Origin: Chthoniobacter sp.
GTDB taxonomy: Bacteria; Verrucomicrobiota; Verrucomicrobiia; Chthoniobacterales; Chthoniobacteraceae
Direction: 5' to 3'
Assembly (NCBI GenBank): GCA_025352865.1
Contig: JANXSB010000388.1
Coordinates: forward strand, 1-24,345
Length of the DNA: 24,345 nt
Shown: positions 14,210 to 21,675 of the stretch, in pieces
Position numbering within the stretch: the first letter of the stretch is position 1
How the letters are laid out: each line of letters begins with the position of its first letter
Position numbers and translations under genes: made by a program
Notes under the pieces: generated by a model
Database searches by the model: none
Told to the model about the DNA's origin: nothing
The model's input: only the letters and a program-made list of their open reading frames with translations

Positions 14210-15232
14210 ATGAAACCTCTCAAACTCATCCTTCTTTCCATCGCCTCCATTTCCGCCGCTGCGCCCGCTTTTGCTTGCGATCTTTGCGGCTGCTACACGC
14301 CTCGTCTCGAGGTCGTCAGCGAAAAATCCTACGCCTTCTTTGCCGGGGCGGGGGAGCAGTTCACGCACTTCGGCACCGTCCGCGTGGACGGTAGCAAAGT
14401 CGGCAACCCGACCGGCCAGTAACTCGATAGCTCGAACACGCAACTCGTCGTGGGCGCGACGTTTTTTGAAAACCGTTTCGGCGTGCAGCTCAATGTCCCG
14501 CTCCTCTACCGCAGCTACCAACGGCCCGAGGGCTTCGACATCGAGCGCGGCCATGTGTCCGGGCTCGGCGACGTGGCGCTGCTCGCGAATTGGGTGGTTT
14601 TCAAAAAGGAAGACTATTGGCCGGGATGTGCGCTTGCCAGCGACGGCAAGACCATCAAGCTCGCGCCGCGCATGGTGCCGGAGTTCAGCGCGTCGGTGAA
14701 TCTGCTCGCGGGGATCAAGTTTCCGACGGGCGATGCGAGCCGGCTCGCCGAGGAGTTCAGCGAAAACGAAACCGAGGGCGCGCCGCCGAGCGGCATCCAC
14801 GGACACGATCTCGCGCTCGGCACGGGTTCGTACGATGGCATTTTCGGCGTGCAGATTTTCCTGCGCCGCCGCGCCGTCTTCTTCCAGGCCGATGCGCAGT
14901 TCACGCTGCGCGGCGACGGGCGCTACTCGTACCACTTTGCCAATGACCTCTCGTGGAGCGGCGGCCCCGGCATCGACATCCTCCGCCGCGGCGCGGATTC
15001 ACTCGCGCTGCAATGCGTCCTCTCCGGCGAGTCCAAAGACACCGACCGTTTCCAGGGCCGCGTGGCCGAGGACACGGGCGTGACCTCGCTCTACATCGGC
15101 CCGCGCGTGCTCGCCACCTGGGGCCGCATGAACGCCGAGGTGGCCGTCGATCTCCCCGTGATGATGCACACCACCGCGCTGCAAACCACCGCCGACTACC
15201 GCATCCGCGCCGGGTTCACGGTGCATTTTTAG
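14210..15232 (+). pseudogene. Envelope protein with ACDLCGC motif, interrupted by one in-frame TAA
   Basis: A single reading frame of 341 codons broken only by TAA at 14420-14422. The N-terminal piece (70 aa) has signal peptide MKPLKLILLSIASISAAAPAFA, then CDLCGCYTPR and FFAGAGEQFTHFGT. Without any frame change the protein continues after the stop as LDSSNTQLVVGATFFENRFGVQLNVPLLYR and on to a C-terminal Phe. The second part has alternating strands and ends FTVHF, like an outer-membrane barrel. In related proteins as I remember them this position reads GQYLDSS, so TAC or TAT to TAA is the likely change. It is a recent nonsense mutation or a sequencing error, because the rest is undamaged. The start at 14450 would give a barrel without export signal. 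Function is unknown; the Cys cluster and nearby metal genes suggest metal handling. Confidence 0.85.
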
Positions 15233-15302
15233 AAACCCGCCGGACGCTCCCGCCAGCACGCCGCCGATGCTGCGCTCGCCATGATCCGCATGGGGAGCGG
15301 GG

Positions 15303-15434
15303 TTACTTCGTCCTTCGCCGTCTGATGATCTCGGCGACGCCGAGAACGAGGGCGCTGAGGAGAGCACCAGCGAGCGCGTCGCTGGCGTGGATGTGCGGGC
15401 CGTTTCCGAGATGGGCGAGGATGGGTGAAATCAT
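15303..15434 (-). CDS. Possible 43-aa single-span membrane protein
   Basis: A short frame on the minus strand reads MISPILAHLGNGPHIHASDA, then one hydrophobic helix (LAGALLSALVLGVAEII) and a basic end RRRRTK. Third codon positions are mostly G or C, as in neighbouring genes, and the helix with its basic cytoplasmic edge looks like a real membrane segment. It lies 68 bases downstream of the membrane protein at 15503-16156 on the same strand. There is no good ribosome-binding site. The rest of 15233-15502 shows nothing I can name. Confidence 0.35.
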   Translation of the reverse strand: MISPILAHLGNGPHIHASDALAGALLSALVLGVAEIIRRRRTK

Positions 15435-15502
15435 CCCGCAATCGTCGATAGCCTGTGCTCGAAAGCAAGGGTGGAACGAGGCTCAGCGAGTTCGGCTTTT
15501 CC

Positions 15503-16156
15503 TCAGCGCGCATCCGCCGGGACTGAGCCGAGCCGCTGCCGGCACCATGCGCCGAGCACGAGGCCGAAGACGAGATGCGCGGAGACGGTGAGGAAGATGA
15601 AACGCGCGTTCAATTGGAGGCCGAAAAAATTCGTGTAGGGCGTGAGCAGGAGCATCGCCTCGATGAACAGCGCCCACGCCACTGCGCCCCAAAACAGCAC
15701 GCGCCCGTCCGCCGTGGAGGTGAGCGCGAGGAACATGATGCCGAGGGCCGCGCCGTTGGAAAAATGATAGCTCCAGCCGAGCGTGTGGACGAGCCATGCG
15801 GGCTCGCCGCCGCCGAGGAGCAGGCGGCCAAATTGCGGGAAGACTTTGAAAAGCGGCGTGCCATTCAGCACGAAAGGTAGCCGGTACAAATCGTAGGCGA
15901 CCGCGGCCAGCACACCGCCGAGCGCGCCCTGCACGATCCAAGTGTGCGCGCTGCCGACGCCCGCCTTTTCGCCGCGCGCGCGCCACGCGATGAGGGCGAG
16001 CAGCGCCGTGGCTGGCGGCAGCACCCAGCAGCCAAAGACGTGCATGGACCAAAGGCCGAAGAACTGCCCGAGCAGGCAGGCGAAGGACAGGAATGCGAGC
16101 GTGAAGACGATGGCGCGGAGCGGAAGGCGGAGGGGCATGCGCGTGCAGGAGAGCAT
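15503..16156 (-). CDS. Multi-span membrane protein of unknown function
   Basis: A protein of about 217 aa that I do not recognise. Hydrophobic segments are seen at IVFTLAFLSFACLLGQFFGLW, VLPPATALLALIAW, WIVQGALGGVLAAVAYDLYR, GAALGIMFLALTS, LFWGAVAWALFIEAMLLL and FIFLTVSAHLVFGLVLGAW, making six likely spans. The stretch HTLGWSYHFSNGAALG with paired His residues and the AYDLYR motif could be functional. Start chosen at 16156, since GGCGGAA lies just upstream; the alternative is MPLRLPLRA at 16138. It begins 16 bases after the stop of the nickel exporter on the same strand, so it is probably co-transcribed and may take part in metal handling. Confidence 0.6.
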   Translation of the reverse strand: MLSCTRMPLRLPLRAIVFTLAFLSFACLLGQFFGLWSMHVFGCWVLPPATALLALIAWRARGEKAGVGSAHTWIVQGALGGVLAAVAYDLYRLPFVLNGTPLFKVFPQFGRLLLGGGEPAWLVHTLGWSYHFSNGAALGIMFLALTSTADGRVLFWGAVAWALFIEAMLLLTPYTNFFGLQLNARFIFLTVSAHLVFGLVLGAWCRQRLGSVPADAR

Positions 16157-16172
16157 GTTCCGCCGCCGCTTG

Positions 16173-17321
16173 TCACGGCGAGCCATGCACCTGCATGAGC
16201 CCGTGCCAGCCCTGCCACGCCATATAGCTCGCGAGCGTGAGCAGCAGCGCGCAGGAGAAGTACGGTGCCTTGCGCATCGCGCTGCCAAAGCCGGTGAACT
16301 TTTTCTCCGCGTGCTGCACGCTCCACGCCGCCGCCGCGCCGACCGTGACCATGGTGAGCGCGAGCCCGAAGCTGAACGCGGCGACGAGCGCAAAGCCGAG
16401 CGTGAACTGCTTCACCTGCATGCAGACAATCAGCACGGAGAACGCCGCCGGACACGGCAGCAGCCCGCCGGTGAGGCCGAAGAGGACGATCTGCGGCGTC
16501 GTGACGGTGCGATTCAGGAAACGCTTTTGAATGTCGAGCGCATGCGCCGCTTCGTGCGCGTCTTGAAACTCCGCACCGGCGGGCAGGTCGCCGTGATCGT
16601 GATCGTGCGTGTGGCCGTGATCGTGCTCGCGAAATTGCGCGGGGTAGGTGTGCGCGTGGCCGTCGTGGGAAAGCGTGAGCGTGAGGTCGAATTCGTGCGG
16701 TTCGGGGATGTCGGTCGTCGATTCGAGAAAGCCCTCCTTTTTCACAAACGCGAACGTCTGCCGCGCGCCGCCAGGCCGCACAGTTTCGATGCTGACGTCC
16801 GACGGTTCGGGCAGAAAAGTTTTGCCGTGCTCCATAAACATGAGCCGGAAGACGGGCGGGACGCCGGTTTCAAATACCGAAAGATTCACGATGCCGTGGC
16901 CGGTGCGGATGATTTTCGTGTCGTCGTGCGGGTGCTCGTGCCCTTGTGCGTGATGCTCGTGTGCGGCGGCGGCCTGCGTGTCGCGGCGCGTGCGCCAAAA
17001 CATCCAGAGCGCGAGGCCGGCGATGATGACCGCGGAGGCAAGCTGGAAATACGGCTCGGTCGTCTCGGCGTTCCACTGGCTGCCGTATTTCAGCGCCACC
17101 GCGGCGAGTGCCCAGATGATGAGCGAGTGCGAAAACGCCGCGGACAATCCGAGCAGCACCGCCTGCCAGACCGTCCCGCGAATCGCGACGATGAAGGCCG
17201 CCATCATCGTCTTCGAGTGCCCCGGCTCCAGCCCGTGCAGCGCGCCGAGGAGGACGGCGGTGGGGATGAAAAGCCAGGCGTGCGAGGTGCCCTGGGCCAG
17301 GGCTTGGGAGAAGTCGGTCAT
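16173..17321 (-). CDS. RcnA/NreB-type nickel-cobalt exporter with an extra loop domain
   Basis: A 382-aa inner-membrane exporter. The N-terminus MTDFSQALAQ...LLGALHGLEPGHSKTMMAAF (residues 1-43) aligns with RcnA of E. coli from its own first Met, which fixes the start; a Met four codons upstream is less likely. Three spans follow. Then comes a His-rich cytoplasmic loop in two parts: HEHHAQGHEHPHDD (121-134) and EHDHGHTHDHDHGD (232-245). The second half has LFGLTGGLLPCPAAFSVLIVC and the usual last spans. Between the His clusters, residues 137-228 form an extra beta-rich insert (GHGIVNLSVFETGVPPVFRL, IPEPHEFDLTL, SHDGHAHTY) that is absent from the 274-aa E. coli protein. It is divergent from a CsoR/RcnR-type sensor. 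Confidence 0.92.
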   Translation of the reverse strand: MTDFSQALAQGTSHAWLFIPTAVLLGALHGLEPGHSKTMMAAFIVAIRGTVWQAVLLGLSAAFSHSLIIWALAAVALKYGSQWNAETTEPYFQLASAVIIAGLALWMFWRTRRDTQAAAAHEHHAQGHEHPHDDTKIIRTGHGIVNLSVFETGVPPVFRLMFMEHGKTFLPEPSDVSIETVRPGGARQTFAFVKKEGFLESTTDIPEPHEFDLTLTLSHDGHAHTYPAQFREHDHGHTHDHDHGDLPAGAEFQDAHEAAHALDIQKRFLNRTVTTPQIVLFGLTGGLLPCPAAFSVLIVCMQVKQFTLGFALVAAFSFGLALTMVTVGAAAAWSVQHAEKKFTGFGSAMRKAPYFSCALLLTLASYMAWQGWHGLMQVHGSP

Positions 17322-17340
17322 AGCGAGAATCATGGGATGG

Positions 17341-17363
17341 AGTATGCCCCTACCACCCATATC
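17341..17363. promoter_or_regulatory. Candidate CsoR/RcnR-type operator (C-tracts) between exporter and sensor
   Basis: In the 93-base gap between the divergent starts, AGTATGCCCCTACC followed by ACCCATAT forms two C-tracts with AT-rich flanks. RcnR and CsoR operators are known to hold G- or C-tracts bordered by TA-rich ends, so this is the best candidate here. The symmetry is imperfect and the site is unproven. Confidence 0.35.
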
Positions 17364-17414
17364 GACAAGAATGCTTTTTTGTGTTTCTTTCCGCAGCCCG
17401 GCTAAGCTCCGCCG

Positions 17415-17702
17415 ATGACCAAGCACACGCACATTCACCCGCCCGCCGAAAAAAAGGCGCTGCAAATCCGCCTGCGCAAGATCGCCGGCCAGATCGCCGC
17501 GATCGAGCGCATGGTCGGCGAGGATTGCGACTGCCCCGACGTGCTCACGCAGGTGGTCTCCGTGCGCAAGGCGCTGAAATCCTTCGCCGAGGTCGTCATT
17601 CACCAGCACACGCACGAGTGCATTGCCGCCGCGAGCGATGCGAAGGAAGGCCAGCGCAAGCTCCGCGAGCTGCTGACGGTGCTGGAACGCTACGTGGAGT
17701 AG
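17415..17702 (+). CDS. CsoR/RcnR-family metal-sensing repressor
   Basis: A 95-aa all-helical DUF156 protein: KKALQIRLRKIAGQIAAIERMVG, then VLTQVVSVRKALKSFAEVVIHQH, then a third helix ending LTVLERYVE. The ligand positions read Cys40-His65-Cys69, with spacing 25 and 4. This is the C-H-C pattern of Cu(I)-sensing CsoR and of the nickel sensor InrS. RcnR of E. coli instead has Cys-His-His plus an N-terminal His. An N-terminal cluster THTHIHPP (His4, His6, His8) could supply a further ligand as in RcnR. As the gene is divergent from an RcnA-type exporter, an InrS-like nickel or cobalt sensor is the best guess. Metal binding should release the DNA and allow exporter expression. It converges with the esterase gene with 4 bases between stops. 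Confidence 0.88.
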   Translation: MTKHTHIHPPAEKKALQIRLRKIAGQIAAIERMVGEDCDCPDVLTQVVSVRKALKSFAEVVIHQHTHECIAAASDAKEGQRKLRELLTVLERYVE

Positions 17703-17706
17703 CGCG

Positions 17707-18726
17707 TTACTTGGACTCCGGCTTTTCAGAAGCCCACGCCAGCCCGCGGACGAGGCGCTCGGGGAGACGGTCGCTGTGGTGGCCGGGAGATTCGTAGAAG
17801 GTGACGGGCGCTTTCCGCTCGCGGAGGAGGGCGTGGATTTTCGCGGCTCCGATGTTTGCGCCGAATTCGTCGTGCTCGGCGCCGTCGAGATAGACGCGCT
17901 GAGTTGGCGCAAAGGCGTCGGGCTTTTGGCGGACGAGGGTGAGCGGGTCGAGCGCGAGCCAGCGCTGCCAGGTGTCCGCGCGCCAGTGGCCGGCGGCGTC
18001 GTAGAGCCAGTCGAAGCGGCCGGGTTGGCCGGTGGTCGGCGCGTAGTTCGCGCAGAGGCCCATGATGAGGCGCGCGGTGCCGTCGGCGGGAAGGCGCGCG
18101 GTTTTTGGCGGAGCCATCGCGGCGTCGAGTTCGGCGGGTGTGACGGCGCGGACGGACGGCTGCTCGACGAGCGCTTTGTGCGTGGTGTCGAAGTCGCTGT
18201 CGGGCGAGAGGGCGACGACGGCGGTGAATTTTTCGTGGTGCGACATGGCGAGCATAAGCGCGCCGTACGCGCCGCTGGAATGGCCGGCGATGATGCACAC
18301 CGCTGCGCCGCCTTTCGTGAGCGCGGGGATGATTTCATCGGCGACGTAATCTGCGTAGTCGCCGGTCGCAGCGGAGTTGAGAAACTGGCTGCCGCCGTAG
18401 CGCGAACGGCCATCGACGACGGCGATGCGGACGGGCAGCCCGCGCGCCGCGAGCTGATCCACGACCTGCCCAAACCACGCGCCCGCGCCCTGCGCGATGG
18501 CGTCTTCCGACGAGCCGCCCCAGCCCGGCAGATACACGACCAGCGGGACGCGCGCGGCGTCTTTTGCATCGTCAGGAATGAAAACCGCGAGGCGTCGCGT
18601 GGCAGGATCGCCGAGCGGATTGCGGCGCAGTTTCGCGCTCGTGATTTCGATGACTTCGAGCCGCGCAGCCATGACTTCGCCCGCGGCGGCGAAGAGGATG
18701 GCGACGATGAAAATGCGGGCTTTCAT
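17707..18726 (-). CDS. Secreted alpha/beta-hydrolase (esterase D-like)
   Basis: A 339-aa protein with signal peptide MKARIFIVAILFAAAGEVMA. The start is one base after the stop of the upstream gene (TGA-A-ATG). The fold shows an oxyanion-hole strand (PLVVYLPGWGGSSEDA), the nucleophile elbow AGHSSGAYGAL with Ser150, an acid candidate near VYLDGAEHDEFG, and a catalytic His candidate in ESPGHHSDRLPERL. It resembles the esterase D / tributyrin-esterase group of putative esterases, which cleave short acyl or feruloyl esters. The true substrate is unknown. An in-frame extension of 33 codons upstream is rejected because it overlaps the preceding gene and is arginine-rich. Confidence 0.85.
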   Translation of the reverse strand: MKARIFIVAILFAAAGEVMAARLEVIEITSAKLRRNPLGDPATRRLAVFIPDDAKDAARVPLVVYLPGWGGSSEDAIAQGAGAWFGQVVDQLAARGLPVRIAVVDGRSRYGGSQFLNSAATGDYADYVADEIIPALTKGGAAVCIIAGHSSGAYGALMLAMSHHEKFTAVVALSPDSDFDTTHKALVEQPSVRAVTPAELDAAMAPPKTARLPADGTARLIMGLCANYAPTTGQPGRFDWLYDAAGHWRADTWQRWLALDPLTLVRQKPDAFAPTQRVYLDGAEHDEFGANIGAAKIHALLRERKAPVTFYESPGHHSDRLPERLVRGLAWASEKPESK

Positions 18727-18727
18727 T

Positions 18728-19675
18728 TCACGGTGCACCAAACGCCACAGCCTCGAACGACGGTCCCGGCGGAAGCGGGACTTTTTTCCACTCCGCGAAA
18801 TCGGATGTCGCGTGGATGTTTCCACCCCACGAAAAACCGAGCGCGAGCACGCCCTCGCGCGCCCATGCGAGGCTGCACGGAATGCCGCGCGGTTCCTTTG
18901 CCCAAGCCACTCCGTCGGGCGATGACCACGCGCTTTTTCCGCCGCTGACGAGAAAGCGCGCGCCGGTCCACACGATGCGCTGGAAATCCTGGCCGGGTTC
19001 CGTTTCGCGCCGCTGCCACGTCTGCCCGTCGTGCGAGCTTTCGATGAGACCGTCCGGCCCGACGATGACCCAATGCCCGGAGCCGTAGGCCACGTCGCGC
19101 GCGGGCGGCGTGTCGAGCGCGCGCGAGGTGTAGCGTGTGCCGTCCTCGGTGGAAGCGCGCCAGCTCACGCGCTTCTTCGCTTCCCACAAATCGACGTCGC
19201 CGATGATGACGCAGCGCGGCCCGGCTTCGCCATCGCCCCACGCGGCGCGGCGCGCGTGGACAGAGCCTTTCCAGTCGAGCTTTTCGCCGGCCTCGAATTT
19301 CTCGCCGTCCGCAGACCACAGCAGCTCCGCATCGTGCCCGGCGATGAAGCGTCCGCGACCAAAGACAATCGTCGCCACGCGCCCGCGCGGTGCGGGCAGC
19401 TCCTGCCATTCCTTGCCGTCGTGCGTGGTGACGATGCGCCCTTTGCCCGCACCGCCGACGGCGATGAAGCGCCCGAGCCCGAACGCGACATTGAAAAGCA
19501 CGTTGTCATCGTCCGCCGCCACATCGCTCCAGCGCGCGTCATTTTCCCAAGTCCTTCCGTCGTGTGAAGACATCCGCCGCCCGCCGTAGCCGACGGCGAC
19601 GAAAAGCCCGCGCGCATCTTCCGCGCAGACGGGCAGGGCGAGAGCGAGGGCAAGGAAAATGGCGCGAATCTGCAT
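18728..19675 (-). CDS. Secreted beta-propeller protein (sialidase/BNR-like repeats)
   Basis: A 315-aa protein with signal peptide MQIRAIFLALALALPVCA. The mature part consists of repeated blades of the form FVAVGYGGRRMSSHDGRTWEN, FIAVGGAGKGRIVTTHDGKEW, ELLWSADGEKFE, WVIVGPDGLIESSHDGQTW and LVSGGKSAWSSPDGVAW. The S-x-DG-x-x-W motif is the Asp-box (BNR) seen in sialidases and Ycf48-like propellers. Sialidase catalytic residues cannot be identified, so a binding role is as likely as hydrolysis. It is co-directional with the esterase, one base apart, and probably forms an operon with it. Confidence 0.82.
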   Translation of the reverse strand: MQIRAIFLALALALPVCAEDARGLFVAVGYGGRRMSSHDGRTWENDARWSDVAADDDNVLFNVAFGLGRFIAVGGAGKGRIVTTHDGKEWQELPAPRGRVATIVFGRGRFIAGHDAELLWSADGEKFEAGEKLDWKGSVHARRAAWGDGEAGPRCVIIGDVDLWEAKKRVSWRASTEDGTRYTSRALDTPPARDVAYGSGHWVIVGPDGLIESSHDGQTWQRRETEPGQDFQRIVWTGARFLVSGGKSAWSSPDGVAWAKEPRGIPCSLAWAREGVLALGFSWGGNIHATSDFAEWKKVPLPPGPSFEAVAFGAP

Positions 19676-19760
19676 GGCAACAAATGTGGGCGTTCACGTC
19701 TTGCCAAACATGGGCGGATTCTGCCAGCGTTTCGGCATGAACACCTATAGGAAAAACTCG

Positions 19761-20528
19761 ATGGTCCGTTTCGTTGCAATCGCGGGCGTCTGCCTTTCGG
19801 GGCTGGCCGGTTCCGCACTCGCCCAGGCGGCTGAGCCCGACAATGCAAAGGCTCTTTTGGAAAAAGTGAAACACCGCGACCTCGAACGCCAGGTCACGGC
19901 CCGGCAGACGGAGATCGACCGCCTCGCCGAAGACCTCGCGAAAGGACACAAGGAGGCCGAAACGATGCAGGCCAACCTCGACACGACCGGCAACCTCCTC
20001 AAGGAAAGCGCCGCGCACCTCGACCAGCTCATCAGCCAGCGGAAGCGCCTCGAACAAGTCATGGAACTCACAACTCTGCGGATCGAAGCGGAACGGTTGA
20101 AGGCCGAGGGCCTGCGATTGCTCGGCGACGCGCAGGGCAAGGCGCTCATCGCGCTGACCAAACGCGCCGAGGAAACCGATGCTCGCGCAAGCCTCGGCGG
20201 AGCCGAACTCAAAATGCTCGCTCCCCCCGACGGCGCGCCCGTCTCGGATGCGCCGAGGGCACGTCCGGCGCTCACGGAGCTGCGGAAAAAACTCGCGCTC
20301 GCCGAGAGCGCCACGGCAAACGCGGAGAAGATCGCTCGCGACGGCATGCGGGCCGCTTCGTCCAAGCTGGAACTCGCGGACATCGCCGGAGTGAAAGCGA
20401 AACGGAAAGGTGCCGGCGCGGAGAGCGATCTGCCGGAGATCGCCGAGAAACCCGCGGACCTCAGCGAGAAGCAACCTGTGCCAGCGAAGAAGCCCGCGCC
20501 GGCCAAGAAGGCCGCACCAGCGCGATAG
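19761..20528 (+). CDS. Secreted coiled-coil protein with Lys/Ala/Pro-rich tail
   Basis: A 255-aa protein that I do not recognise. The start at MVRFVAIAGVCLSGLAGSALAQA gives an ideal signal peptide and has AGGA 8 bases upstream. An ATG at 19737 would add eight residues (MNTYRKNS) and is possible. Residues 25-200 are helical with heptad-like spacing (HRDLERQVTARQTEIDRLAEDL, HLDQLISQRKRLEQVMELTTL, RIEAERLKAEGLRLL), with a second coil after a Pro/Ala linker. The end PVPAKKPAPAKKAAPAR resembles histone-H1-like or cell-wall-binding basic tails. It is probably periplasmic with a structural role. It is divergent from the beta-propeller gene across 85 bases. Confidence 0.7.
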   Translation: MVRFVAIAGVCLSGLAGSALAQAAEPDNAKALLEKVKHRDLERQVTARQTEIDRLAEDLAKGHKEAETMQANLDTTGNLLKESAAHLDQLISQRKRLEQVMELTTLRIEAERLKAEGLRLLGDAQGKALIALTKRAEETDARASLGGAELKMLAPPDGAPVSDAPRARPALTELRKKLALAESATANAEKIARDGMRAASSKLELADIAGVKAKRKGAGAESDLPEIAEKPADLSEKQPVPAKKPAPAKKAAPAR

Positions 20529-20642
20529 TCAGCGAAAAATTTCCGGTGACGGTGCCACCGGCTGCGTCGGAGGTCGCAACTGCCCGCGCGGATGTTTCCG
20601 TATTTGCACCGCCGCGCGGCTCCGTTTAACTCTGCGACCCCT

Positions 20643-21566
20643 ATGGAAAAAGTCATCATTGTCGGCACCGGCTGCGCCGGGCTCACCGCGGCCATTTATG
20701 CGGCGCGCGCGAACCTCACGCCGCTCGTCCTCGAAGGCCACGAGCCGGGCGGACAGCTCTCGACGACCACGCTCGTGGAAAATTTTCCCGGCTTTCCCGA
20801 GGGCATCAACGGGCCCGAACTCATCATGGCGATGAAGTCGCAGGCCGAGCGTTTCGGGGCGCGGTTTGCGTATGAGGCGGTCGAGGATTTGGAGAAGGGC
20901 GACGGTTTTCTGCGGGTGAAAATCGACGGCAAATGGCAGGAGACGCGGACGCTCATCATCGCCAGCGGCGCGAGCGCGAAATGGCTCGGGCTGCCGCGCG
21001 AAAAGGAACTCGTGGGCCACGGGCTGACGAGCTGCGCGACGTGCGACGGCGCGTTTTACCGCAACGTGCCGGTGTGCGTGGTCGGCGGCGGCGACTCGGC
21101 GGCGGAGGAGGCCACGTTTCTTACGCGGTTCGCGAGCAAGGTGTACCTCATCCACCGGCGCGACGCGCTGCGCGCGTCGAAGATCATGGCCGAGCGCGCA
21201 CTCGCGAACCCGAAGATCGAGCCGCTCTGGAACAGCGCGCCGACCGAATACCTGACCGACGGCGAGGGCGAAATGCGGGCGGTAAAAATCAAGGACGTGA
21301 ACACGGGAGCCGAGCGCGAGATCGAGGTGAAGTGCGTCTTTGTCGCCATCGGCCACACGCCGAACACCGCGCCGTTTCGCGGCAAGCTGGACATGGATGA
21401 GAACGGCTACCTGCTCCAGCGCGAGGGGACGAAGACGAACATGTCCGGTGTCTTTGCGGCGGGCGATGTGGCGGATCACGTCTATCGGCAGGCGATCACC
21501 GCGGCGGGGCAGGGCTGTGCGGCGGCGCTGGATGCGGAGAAATATCTCGCGCAGTTCGAGCATTGA
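20643..21566 (+). CDS. trxB: Thioredoxin reductase
   Basis: A 307-aa flavoprotein that passes electrons from NADPH to thioredoxin in the cytoplasm. The FAD-binding N-terminus is VIIVGTGCAGLTAAIYAARA; the usual GxGPAG reads GTGCAG here. The redox centre is SCATCDGAFY with Cys131 and Cys134. The NADPH site is VVGGGDSAAEEATFL (147-161), followed by HRRDALRASKIM. The C-terminal FAD motif is GVFAAGDVADHVYRQAITAAGQG. Length and domain order are standard for the low-molecular-weight type. The start was chosen at MEKVII, since the 17 upstream in-frame codons are not conserved-looking. It is followed by a repeat hairpin and then by the glycosyltransferase on the same strand. Confidence 0.96.
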   Translation: MEKVIIVGTGCAGLTAAIYAARANLTPLVLEGHEPGGQLSTTTLVENFPGFPEGINGPELIMAMKSQAERFGARFAYEAVEDLEKGDGFLRVKIDGKWQETRTLIIASGASAKWLGLPREKELVGHGLTSCATCDGAFYRNVPVCVVGGGDSAAEEATFLTRFASKVYLIHRRDALRASKIMAERALANPKIEPLWNSAPTEYLTDGEGEMRAVKIKDVNTGAEREIEVKCVFVAIGHTPNTAPFRGKLDMDENGYLLQREGTKTNMSGVFAAGDVADHVYRQAITAAGQGCAAALDAEKYLAQFEH

Positions 21567-21571
21567 TTTTG

Positions 21572-21659
21572 CAACGCAGAGGCGCAGAGACGCAGAGGGC
21601 GCAGAGAAATTCCGGCACCTGCGGTTTCCAATCTCTGCGTCTCTGCGTCTCTGCGTTTT
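21572..21659. repeat. Inverted repeat of GCAGAGACGCAGAG units between trxB and glycosyltransferase
   Basis: The left arm (21572-21607) is built from AACGCAGAG, GCGCAGAGA and CGCAGAGGG. The right arm (21632-21659) is its complement (TCTCTGCGTCTCTGCG). A 24-base spacer separates them. The element folds into a long hairpin with a few mismatches and starts 6 bases after the trxB stop. I know this element type from many bacterial genomes, where it appears between genes in either direction. Confidence 0.8.
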
Positions 21660-21675
21660 CCACCGCCTTTTCCGC

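Noticed and set aside
14420..14422. Recoded stop (selenocysteine or pyrrolysine) in the ACDLCGC gene
   Set aside because: The codon is TAA; selenocysteine uses TGA and pyrrolysine TAG. The expected residue is Tyr.
17322..18569. Upstream extension of the nickel exporter frame to 798 codons
   Set aside because: It runs antisense through the sensor gene and through the esterase in another frame, and is arginine/serine-rich. The RcnA alignment fixes the start at 17321.
20543..20561. Terminator after the coiled-coil gene
   Set aside because: CCGGTG/CACCGG is only a 6-bp stem with no T-run following it.
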